Position numbers and translations under genes: made by a program | Assembly (NCBI GenBank): GCA_001466705.2 | Contig: LATX02000243.1 | Span: 1-64,000, forward strand | Direction of reading: 5' to 3' | Length of the DNA: 64,000 nucleotides | Source: Moniliophthora roreri | Lineage: Eukaryota > Basidiomycota > Agaricomycetes > Agaricales > Marasmiaceae | Shown here: one piece after another, positions 23,018-33,239 of the stretch | Layout of the letters: every line of letters begins with the position of its first letter | Numbering within the stretch: the first letter of the stretch is position 1 | The notes under the pieces: model-generated | Told to the model about the DNA's origin: nothing | Database searches by the model: none | What the model saw: the letters and a program-made list of their open reading frames with translations, nothing else

Positions 23018-25371
23018 CTATGACTCGAGTACTTTCGCCCATATCCTTCCAGGCAAACTCAAGATACCGCCTCTTCGACAAATCTCCTCCAACGTCTCCG
23101 GTTTCAAATCAGCGCCCATAGCACCACTTACTTCCACGCTGATGCCTCGTGGCTTCGTTTCATCGTACAACACCGTGATCTCCACTAGTCCAGATATTGG
23201 CGGTCGTTCGGGAGACGTCATAACAATTTTTGGTCGTCTGACCTTCGACATTGAGTCGAGATCAGAGTCAAAGATAGGATCGTGTTTTCCGCTCGGAATG
23301 GAGACGTTCACTGGGATTTTTCGTGGTTTGAAGGATCCTGTAACGAAAATTTAGCCTACAGGTAGATGGTGTTTCCAAGTACTGACCATTGAGTACAGCT
23401 TGCAGAGTTTCTTCGGTGACCTCAGCATCTTGGGGCGGTTCATCTGAATTTAGTTTTAGACCTTCAGGAGACCATTGACAAGACAGTAAAGTCTCGTTAA
23501 GCCAACATTGCTCTCTGACCACCTATCCTATTCGTCAACAACACTGAAACGCATGATCGTAGCAAGCAACTCACTTCGAGAACTCCCCAAGCCTCTTTCA
23601 TGCTATGTACAGGCACCTTCTCAAGCATGAATCCTGGCTCATCAGGTGCAGTTAAGCGCAGTTGTAATGGTGGATGCGAGGATGTGAGCGAACGCTAATG
23701 AAGGATCAGTAAAGTCATCCACGCCAATATCAATGGTATCTTACGTATAAAGCTGTATAACGCTCAGGTGAGATAGTAGGATTGGCAGGGTTCAACTGTT
23801 TGATGCTCAGGTTTAGCTGCTACTCGGACTCTAATAGACAGAGAACGTACGAGGAGGTCCACCCAGCTGCCGGATCCGAACGACATCATTCCAACCGGAC
23901 TGTGAGTCTCCATACTGCTGAATGGGTTGATGACCAGCTCAATATCTCTCATTCGGGGCTGGCTAATGACTATCCCAGGAGACTGGCCGCTGGCAGTGAA
24001 ATCCAGCATCCATATATTATGGCCTGAGGAATCAGGCACATCCAGCACGGATGTCGATAGATCTGCTAGTTGAGGGAAAACGTGCTCGAGGTCTGAGCCG
24101 CCGGCCACCAAAGGGAAAGTTGGTCTAGCGGTTAAGCTAGGCATCGACATAGACGCCGGGAAAAGATGGGTATTTATTGGTGGTGATAAGACCAACGTGC
24201 AGAGAGTCGTCCCTTTCGGTCGATCGGCGAGGAATGAACGAAGTCCGGTGGAGGACACGTCCGTTTGTGGGCAATGGTTCGTTGAGTTCCCATGGCTCCG
24301 TTCTGGAAAGCTGCGAACTGCCCTGAGGTAGGCAAGGGGGGACAAGTAAACCAAGAATGAGAGTGACGGGAAGGTGAGATATGGGAGGGGTAAGGCATGG
24401 GAACGATGGAGGAATATATCGAGTGGCGGTCTATCCAGGCTCAAAGAACTGAGGAGTGGATTGAGTCAGGGATTACCAATGAAATGGAAAATGAACACAT
24501 ACGAGGCGACCGCTTGAGCTTCGCTTTTTGCAAAGTTCTCGACCACGTTGCAAAGCTGATCCACATCGACAAACCACCTAACACCCCCATCTTCCCTGCG
24601 CTCTGCTAACTTATCCAGCATAACTAAATAGCGAAGTTCGTCCACGATCGCATTTCCTAAACGGGCCGCCTCCAGTGGATCACGAACTTCTTCAGGATTC
24701 TGTACTTCCGCAACGAAGCGCTGGAAGCTGTCTTTCAGGAAAGCGTCCAGTGACGTTGAACCATTCATGGTAGACCCCTCAGGGGATGATGTTGCATACG
24801 AAGTTTTCACTCCAGACACCTGGACCTTTCCTTCGGTCGGATTGACGGAGAGATCGACGTCTATGACGAGAACCTTTCCACCAAATACCAGACTTATTCC
24901 ACCTTCCTTCTCTTCTTTAAATGCTTCCATGCCAACATCCCTGCCCCATGCTTCAAAACGTGCGACACACCAATCCACCAAAGCCGACCTATCCAACGGA
25001 ACATCCTCGCCGTACTGACCTGTAGATCGCTTGCGCAGCGTATCGACTGTTTGCTGAACATTCTGTTCTGACTAGTCGTTGATTCAGTTAATGTCTGCGT
25101 TGCATAAAGAAAAACCCCTAACAAGATGTAGAGAGTGGGAGAATGCGGCTTGCTGGCGTAACAGGGAAACTAACTTTGGGTTGGTAAAATTAGTAGCCAG
25201 GTAGAGGTTAAGGGAGTTTGCAACTTGGTCAGTTGCTTGAATTATGTCCTGTAAGAGACCGCATGTCGTGTCTGCAGAGGTCGCGAAGGGATGGGTCACA
25301 TTTGAAGCTAGTGCGTCGTCTGCCTTGCAATTCTGGATCACGGACAATAAAGTTTCAGGAAGAGAGTTCAT
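23018..25371 (-). CDS. MED1: Mediator complex subunit 1-like protein
   Basis: Seven exons: 25371-25123, 25071-24503, 24448-23851, 23795-23745, 23694-23575, 23522-23387, 23337-23018; 680 residues, all phases consistent. Residues ~110-200 read A-L-V-D-W-C-V-A-R-F-E-A-W-G then F-G-G-K-V-L-V-I-D-V-D-L, a pattern of the fungal Med1 domain. Later come L-E-H-V-F-P-Q-L-A-D-L, N-I-W-M-L-D-F and, near the end, L-S-L-P-G-R-I-W-A-K-V. Med1 is a middle-module Mediator subunit that links activators to RNA polymerase II in the nucleus. Length and domain order fit. I assign the name from pattern memory, not alignment; a different large nuclear protein cannot be fully excluded. Confidence 0.75.
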
Positions 25372-25498
25372 CAGCGCGTGTCACGTCCAACAGGCAGGCA
25401 TTTCTTTCCCTTTTCCCACCACCAGTCACATTATTTCGGACTGAACCGTGTTCTTTCAAGCCTAGTACTACTGCCTACAAAATCTCAAAAACTGGTTT

Positions 25499-26248
25499 CT
25501 ACGCAACTGATTGTGAGGTAGCACCAGCATTCCCCTCGTCCGTCGCAATGTTCTTGGTAAGCTTTCCCTGTTCCTCCGCCAACTTTTCCTCAAGATCAGC
25601 AGTATCATCTCCTGCCGCGTCAGCCTGAGCAATCTGAATTTTCAGGACTTGACTCAATCCAGTCAGTTTGAGGACCTTGTTCTTGATTTTGCCGACTTGA
25701 AGAGCATCAGCTGGAGGACGTACTGATTAGTGTTCGTCTGAGACGCAGCCACGGTTATTCACCTTCAGCGCCAGATGCAGCGTCGATAGCCGGATTGAAG
25801 AGCTCAGTCTCGGCATCCTCCGCGGCTGAACGCATATTCTTCAACGCTGTCTAGAGTGAGGTCAGCAGCATTTCCAACACTTGGATCAGCCAATCCACTG
25901 ACTAGAGTGGCATCGTCAACAGTCGCAAGATCTACACCCTGGAAGGGATCTGGAAAGTATAGACGTCAGAGAAAGCGAAGGATAACATTCCAGGGTACTC
26001 ACCAACAAAGACGGCGTTAGCCTCAGCCTCAGCATTTCCACCGACGCCATCCGAAATTTGGAAATTGGCGTAACTGAGATATCCACGGCGTGAGATATGA
26101 CAGCAGGTTGCATGCAAGGGAGGACTTACGCTTTTTCTTGGAACTTAACCTGGCGAGCAACAATTGCTTTGCTATCGGGAATGGGGGCACCAGACACAGC
26201 GGCAGCAAATGCAGAAATAGCAAGGGCTATGAAGGTGAAACGAGCCAT
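25499..26248 (-). CDS. Small secreted protein, unknown function
   Basis: Five exons: 26248-26130, 26073-26003, 25949-25903, 25850-25763, 25710-25499; 178 residues. The first ~21 residues (M-A-R-F-T-F-I-A-L-A-I-S-A-F-A-A-A-V-S-G-A) form a classical signal peptide with an Ala-x-Ala-like end. A dibasic-like A-R-Q follows at residue ~33. The mature part is Ala/Asp/Glu-rich, has no cysteine that I can see, and includes short helices (A-L-K-N-M-R-S-A-A-E-D and K-N-K-V-L-K-L). This is not the usual Cys-rich effector type; it resembles the many uncharacterised small secreted proteins of agaricomycetes. Exon 3 is only 47 bp. No family recognised. Confidence 0.8.
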
Positions 26249-26886
26249 TGGAACAGAAAAGATGCGGAATTCAAGAGCTAGAAGACAAGAACGGGTGAAA
26301 GCTAAAACGACAGACTCGCTGTTGAGCAGAGGAAAGCAACTGAAAAGAAGGGGAAAGTAACAGGGGAAAAAGAAGGTGCGACGCCGTCAAGACTGTCGAG
26401 GTTCAAGCCAATACCGTTTCTTCATTGCAGGGTCTGGATTTTATACTCGCGCTCGCGTATCTTACAAGCTTCTTCATAGAACACGAGAGACGCGAGTCGT
26501 CAGGGAAACGTAAAAAATCCGAGTTTGTCAGGGGTGATTCCCCAAGCGACTGCCTGCCTAACAAGTAGTCGCTAGCGGTTGGACGTTGAACCGTTGCCAC
26601 ACTGAAAATGGACAAGAGGTCTGGAGGACAGAAACATCCAGCTAAAAGGGCCCGTTCCTGCCCGCCATCAAGGTCCTGCAGCCGACCAAGTGCTGTGAGA
26701 ACAGAACACGAAAAAACTTCGGATGAATCAATCCGCAATGAGGTTGTGGTGGTGATCATGAGGTAGCCCCACGAAAACAACATGATGAATCAAGACATAT
26801 AGAGATAAGAATACAAATGAGTATGCGCAAGTAGACACTGAGCCATAGAAACGCGAGGGGCTATAATCAACTGAGAACATAATAGA
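26249..26886. other. Intergenic, upstream of the secreted protein
   Basis: A minus-strand frame of 126 residues lies at 26403-26783 but has an unconvincing composition and no partner exon; not called. The stretch otherwise holds the leader of the secreted-protein gene and the 3' flank of the next gene. Confidence 0.45.
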
Positions 26887-29800
26887 TCATGTGGGTGGCC
26901 ATGCGGTTGCAAGCCGAGCGTCATCCGTACCTAGAGTCTGCCAGCTCCATCTTCGCCATTCCGATAGCGCAATGAGAACGTTGTCCACGATTTTCAGTGC
27001 GGACGCACCGATCCCCTCGGCCCGGAAGGTTTCGCTGACCGATAAAGATCGTGAGGTATAGTTTATGGTATCCGGGATAGAGGTATATGTATGCAGATCC
27101 GGGTAAAATGGATCGTAATAGGTCGTAAGGAAGTAGTGTTTGGCGTAAGCAAGAGATGCTCTAGACAATTATCACTGTGAGTATAGTACGTGAATGAAGA
27201 AGGGGCTTCTCTCACCGGTACATCATCAGGAGCAGTAAGATTTGAAGTAGTCCAAAACTCCAGTAGAACCAGGAGTTTCTGAACCAAGAGGTACCCTGCG
27301 GAACCTTGGTGGGCGTCTGAACAAGTCAGTTCATGTTTCATAATATAGTCGACTCTCAGCTTACCATGACCCTAGTCCTTCTCATGCTCGCACGTAAAGG
27401 CTCGATAAATTTGCTCCTCATTTCCTCCGGAGTCATCGCCTGATTCTGAATTTGTTCTCTCTTCTCCCTGGCGCTCTGAGATGCTTCACGAAGCTCCTTG
27501 ATGCGATTCTGGACTGACCCTTCCCGTCTCGCATGTCGCTTCTCCTCGTCGATTCCTTGAGCGAGGTCACGAAGACCGTCCCGAACGCGGGTAAGCGCTT
27601 CGATCCGGGTGAAATGTGCGAATTCATCTGTCGAGGGCTCGTCAGATGTTGTGGACTCGTCAATTGCATTCCCCATTGCGTCAACAATCCTTATTGAACG
27701 CTGAGACGAATCGGTCCTATTCCTCGGCTTTGAGTCCTCGTTTGGTAAAGGTCGACCGTACTCATCTAAAACTGTAACAAACGACTTGCGTTTGGGGCTT
27801 TTGGAACGTGATCTCTTCGAAGTCGGAGAAACGGGAGTAGATGGCGGGGGCGTATGAATTGCTGGAGCCTCCGCAACGTCTGCAACAACAGCAGTCCTCG
27901 AGGCCTCTATTTGAAGTTTTTCACTCTGTTCCAACGTCTTTTGACGCTCAGTCGCGCTGAGAAACCCTTTGTCCTTCTGCTCTGATCTTTCATCCGCACT
28001 CGTCGTCGACACAAGCGCCGAAGCATCCGAATCCAAGGATTGTTCTGTTTCAAAGCGTACGCTTTTTGGGTAAGGCGTAGCAAGCCAACCTCCGGGTAGC
28101 GCAGGCGTTTGTGGAGGTACTGAAGCAGCTCTGGACAAAGATGCTACAGGTGTGGCTAGACCACTGTCATACGACGTGGTCTCGTCCTCGAGTGCAGGTA
28201 GCGAGCTTGATCTGAGCAGACCATTCTGCCGCTGAGGAGCAGGCGTGTACGACCATCCACCAGGAGGTTTGGGTGTCTTTAGCGACGATTTATTCAGGTT
28301 GTTAGGCGCAGGTGTCATTGGTGTTAGCATGTCTTCGCCTGTATCCGACTCATCTTCTGACGGTGTTGAAGGTGGCTCAGGAAGCTCTGGTAGGCCTTTA
28401 GGTGGCGTTGGTGTTTGGAATTGTATCGCTGACGCGGAAAAGGATGAGCTTCGAGGGGGAGTCGTTAACGCGAACGCAGTCTCTTGATGTCTCTCATCCG
28501 GTGTCGATGGTGTGTCGGATGGCGGTGAGGGCGGCGGTGACGGTGGCGAAGTGACAACAGAATGGAAATTTACGGACGTATCGGGTGAATCATCGGATGA
28601 TGATAAGACTTTCTTCAGTCGCGCTTCGTCTCTGAAAGGACCGGGTGGTGGGGATGCCACTTGTGGTGTCAGCGCTTCCTCTGGTTGCGGGGATAATTCA
28701 GCTGAAGAGCGTTTGTCAAATGATATTGAAGAGTCTGAAGGCAAAGCTGCCGATGTCCTCACAGTCGGAGTGCTCTCCTGAGGTAGCTGACTTTCTCCGT
28801 CAGTATCTAGAACCTTCGTTAGACGGCTAGCAGAGCATACGCAGGCAAAACTTACCTGTAAGATCCATGTCACTGTACTCGCCGTTTTTGGACTGATCCT
28901 TCTGAGTAGGTTCTATGACAACACTGGGCACTTCCATAAGTGAAGCGCTAGAACGCTCGACAGGTCCCACGTTAGAGGTGGAGGTAGATGGCGATACCGC
29001 GTCCGATGCCTTGATGGAACTCTTCGTGGGGGGAGAACGGACAGGTATGCTGCTGCCCTTTTGATTCTTTCCAGGAATAGAAAGGCGAGGGTTGGAAATA
29101 GACTTGGTGGTGAGGGACGAAGACAGAGTTCTCGAGTGCCTTTTCGCTGTTGGCGAAGCTTCTGGTAGCGCTTCAGGTGGAGTTGCTCGACTTCGAGGAA
29201 ATTGGTGAGGGGATGCATTGTGAGGTTTTGGAGGTACCTTCCTCGTGAGAGGTGTTGGCGAAGCCGGACGGGTTGGAAGACTGCTCAACCCGAGGGACGT
29301 ATTTGAAGACCGCAAGCTTGGCGAAGCCTTAGCAGCAGGTGACGGTGATGCAGGACGTAAAGAGGGTAAAGAAACGCCAAGTAAACCGGGGGACTGTGTC
29401 CTCTCTGATCGAAGACTTTCTGCCCTGATTCGGGAACTGGCGGTCGGTCGTTGCAAATTAGATGAGGCAGATGGGGATGAGGGCGAAGATGGTAAGGATG
29501 GTACAGAGGCTATGGATGCATCGGAATTCTGGCGGCTTCTGGTATGGCTATTATGGGAGTGCCAATGAGGACGAGGCGAATTCCAATTTCGCTCCCGCTC
29601 ATGGTCTAGCACAACCTTGATTTCTCGTTCTCGTTCGGCTTCTATGTCTATACTTGCGTGGGAAAGGGCTGGAGACCCTGCTCGAGAACTTGCTCGCGAC
29701 GAAACCGATGAAAAAGAGTGGTGGCTTCGGTGAAGCGTCGGCGACGAGATGGATAACCTGGAACTAGGCCGTGAGGAGATGCTAGGGGTCCTAGCACGCT

Positions 29801-31549
29801 CAACGGAACCGATGCTGGCATTTGATGAAACACGGGGACGTGGCTTGTTCCATTCGTGCTCCCGTTCCAGGTTGCGCTCATGCTCACGTTGCTTCAATAG
29901 TTCCCGATCTACATAGAAGAAATCAGCACCACACCAGAAAGTAACGGGCTGTCTGACTCACATTCTGCCTGAGACCCAGCGGGACTTGCTCTGGAGGAAT
30001 CCTCGTCAACGCTACGAATAGAAGCACTACTGGCCCTACGATGCAGTGATCCTGATCCAGAGCTGCGTGGAAAATGGATGGACGGAGAACTGCCTCGAAA
30101 TGAGGATGCGTTCATGGAATGTCGATGCTTCAAGTCCGGAGTCCCTGAATGAGTATGAGCCCGACTTCGACTGTCCTCATGTTCGTGCGAGTCATCGAAT
30201 TTATCTGGAAAAGGTGTACGAGAAGCGGTCTGGATAACAGGTGATGCACGAATTGAGCTCGAAGGGAAAGCAAATCGAGACTTAAGTTCTGTGCGCGTCG
30301 AATGATCATGGAGGGAACTAGCACTGTTGGAATGTTGCGGCACTGGCAACTTGGACACTGGCAACTTGGACACAGATTTGCGGGTTATCAACGAGGAGCT
30401 GCTATGGGAAGGCAATTTACCCTCTTCTAGAATGGATTGAGAATCGCCTTCATAGCTATCGAGAGCATCCATGGCTTGTCGCATCTCCGAGTCCTGATCG
30501 AGAAGGTCTGTATTAAAAAAAGTTTTATTTTGATGTGATGCATCTAAAAAAAAGATAGAACTGACTGGACTGAAATTGTGAATTGACGGACATCTTCAGC
30601 GAATGTTGCGGAGTACTGGTAGCAGCTGGCAGTGTGGCACGGGATGAATTTAAGTCACGCAGAAATGTAGTAGTGTCCATGCTTTCATCGACACCTGGTT
30701 GTTTCAATGAAGGCAGATACAGGTAATAGAGAAATAGGACGAACTGCTTAAAGGCACGTCAGATAAGAATTGGTCTTGTAAAGCTGACGCGCTTGACAGC
30801 CTTTCCCGCATAAGTTGAAACGTAGAGCCATGAGACATCTTGATGGAATGGGTGGTCTGCGAAAATTCTGTTCGAGTTCGCAGAGGAAAATTGTCAGTAA
30901 CATGCCTGGTTCAAAGGCGTGGAAACGCACTAATGGCAGGATCAAGCTCATCATCACTCAGACTCCTCCGCTTCCCCTTGTTATCGCTGCGGTCCTTCCA
31001 TACTTTCTCTACTCTTGGACTCGCTTCAACCTCACTCGCATCGATACTATTCCTTCTCTTTGCCTTTCCCTTGACATCCTTCCGAGGCGTGTCTCCAGGT
31101 TCTCGAAGGGCATGCGAGAATAAGTCCCTCAGGCTTTCGCGTGCAATACTGGGCTGCGTCGAGCCATACTGAGGTATATCAGAATCCGACCCAATGAAAT
31201 CTATCGTAGTAGCGGTAGAGAGTTCTTGTGGTGGCAACCGAGCTGTTCTGGCTGCTTTGACGGTGTCATTAGTGTTCGGGACGAGAGAAAGTAGCGCCCG
31301 AAGTCGTGCCGCTGGGGTGTCTTCTGGATAGTCTGCGTTCGGATCCGCAGACTTGGGGAGTGTGGAAGATATTGGTAGTTTTGGGGTGTCCTCTTCATTT
31401 TCTCGGTCGTCATCGACATCATAAACATGAGGCGTGTTTGGCAAACGTGATGGGCCAGCAATTGTGGAAGATTCATGAAAAGAGTTGAGATTTTGCCGAG
31501 AGACTCTGAGACGGGGATGAGGAGGTATCGCTGAGGTCGGCGTCTCCAT
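26887..31549 (-). CDS. Giant Ser-rich protein with C-terminal membrane anchor
   Basis: Eight exons: 31549-30931, 30867-30745, 30694-30566, 30507-29962, 29908-28856, 28806-27365, 27316-27216, 27160-26887; 1428 residues, frame kept at every joint. About 1270 residues are low in complexity (Ser, Pro, Thr, Arg, Glu), with a short repeat S-K-L-P-V-S-K-L-P-V and a coiled stretch E-R-E-H-E-R-N-L-E. A charged helical region (R-V-R-D-G-L-R-D-L-A-Q-G-I) precedes the final part. There F-R-N-S-W-F-Y-W-S-F-G-L-L-Q-I-L-L-L-L-M forms one membrane helix at residues ~1318-1338. After it, a 90-residue tail starts S-L-A-Y-A-K-H-Y-F and contains D-P-F-Y-P-D-L-H and N-Y-T. The plan (long cytosolic or nuclear domain, one helix, short lumenal tail) fits a nuclear-envelope, spindle-pole or ER anchor. 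I do not recognise the family. Confidence 0.8.
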
Positions 31550-31735
31550 GGCCGTTGGAGAACAAGCCGTGCTGCATATAACAATTGTTCGCCAACATGG
31601 GACGCATCAATTGACATTCCCACGCAATGACCACATGTGCGAACAATTCATGTTAATAACACATTGTTAGCATCGACCTCCAAGACCCCATGTGAAGCTC
31701 GCTGATTCTTCATCGACAGTCGACTCATCGTTTAG

Positions 31736-32338
31736 CCATATTCGCGCCGTGAGTATCCCTTCTCGGATCGTCTTGGCGATAAATCACCTCTAGAATGCTG
31801 GACTGATTTGCTTCCTCATCCCAAAGCTTATGCTCTCGCGGTACGTGGCTATGATTTCAAGTGACAATATAACTCATGAAACGGTATCCCTCAGTTTCTT
31901 GCAGTCAAACTCTTCTCTTCGTTGGCAAATTCCATGCAAGATGAGCGTACCAGCTCTGGGATTACGTGGCTCAACTCTCCGCTTCGCAACCGCCAGAGTG
32001 TAGAGATGCGGATGCTTAAAATCGGACAGTGGTATGGAGTGCATCAGGTTTACTTCGTGGCTGAATCCTACAGTCTGGTGCCGGCAGCTGACTTTTGGAT
32101 ATAGAAGGAAGCAAAGGCTCAAGCACAACCCACTCCGACATTACCCAAATCCTGAAGCCTACACCGAGACGTCAACCTCGCATCTGCAGCTCTCAAGGAT
32201 GTGATACCCAGGGATACAAAATCCTCTGGAAACCACCGTCCTTCAGTTGTCATTGCTGGCATGTTGGCTCTCGAAATACCTGAGGAGCAATCGGGAGGTA
32301 CACAAGACAATGGTGGGTTTGATTGGGACAGTCTCTAG
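31736..32338 (+). pseudogene. Unknown gene with one apparent frameshift; 5' end missing
   Basis: Three exons can be followed: 31736-31840, 31895-32047 and from 32088 on, with introns 31841-31894 and 32048-32087 (the last short, 40 bp). The text includes E-C-W-T-D-L-L-P-H-P-K-A-Y-A-L-A and L-A-V-K-L-F-S-S-L-A-N. At 32166-32170 the frame is lost after A-Y-T-E and resumes one base off with D-V-N-L-A-S-A-A-L-K-D-V, running to a TAG at 32336. Loss of one G would explain this. No start codon with a fitting splice site was found upstream of 31736. Either a young pseudogene or a base error. Family not recognised. Confidence 0.45.
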
Positions 32339-32347
32339 GAGCCTCGA

Positions 32348-32442
32348 TATTATTCACATGCCAAATTGTTAAAGATTATTCACTCGTTTTTATCAGCGTT
32401 AGAAAATAATGTGAACAAATGTTAATAACTATGTGAATAATA
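32348..32442. mobile_element. 95-bp MITE-like inverted repeat
   Basis: Ends TATTATTCACAT (32348-32359) and ATGTGAATAATA (32431-32442) are perfect 12-bp inverted repeats. A second, inner inverted pair (ATTATTCAC near 32371 and AATAATGTGAAC near 32406) lies inside. GCCTC occurs at 32341-32345 and again at 32443-32447, a possible target duplication. It begins ten bases after the stop codon of the preceding broken gene. Confidence 0.5.
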
Positions 32443-33239
32443 GCCTCCGAGGAGGTTGATGCGAGCAAATATGGTCACCGCACCCTAAGGTATCTTTCAC
32501 TCAGCAGTGCAACAGCTTATACTTTCAACAGAAGACATTCAAAGCTGTTATCCTCTTCATCCCCCACACTTTTGGAGAGTTCTTTTGCAGGAATTCCTAC
32601 ATCTGAAATGGCACGCTATAGTGCACAACCACTCCAACACTCACAAGCTCATACCATTGATTCCCCCAATCTCCCGCCACTGGAGATCAATATCTCTGTA
32701 TGCGCGTACCATATCGATAACTGATTGCCCGTTCCAACTTCTTCCCTCATGAACTGTCAGCATCGATGTTGGATTGCGTCACGGGAGGGACCAGTGTACT
32801 TGAAGCTCCTCACGTACGCTCGCTCATTCTAACTACAGTAGTAAAAATGACATTACAGTAACCCCGATATGACCCGTGACCCATAATCTTCCCCAAGCTC
32901 GTCGCTTCCCAAACCCCTCCTATACATAGTAATGGGAATGAACAGCGAGAACTTTAGATATGAGACACTTCGCGGCATGTATTGAATGATACGCGAGCAC
33001 TTGCTCCCGAGTACATACTAAACTTTTGTTAGGTGTTTGTGTAACTTATCCAGATCAGCTCTAGTAGAATCGTCCGAACTTGCTTTTTCAAGGGTTGAGG
33101 ATAGGGTTCCCACCATCCGACAAGCGATACCTCCGCACGCTATCATTATTAGTAAATGTACTTGTGTACTACATAAACTACATAAAACTCTTTCAATGCA
33201 TCCCAGATAGTACAAATATGGATACACCATCTACGTCCA
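32443..33239. other. Intergenic, no gene recognised
   Basis: Short frames only (for example 32507-32752), none with splice partners or known motifs. Holds the 3' flank of the transporter gene on the minus strand. Confidence 0.45.

Noticed and set aside
26403..26783. 126-codon minus-strand frame starting with ATG
   Set aside because: No splice partner, no motif, mixed composition; lies in the upstream region of the secreted-protein gene. Probably chance.
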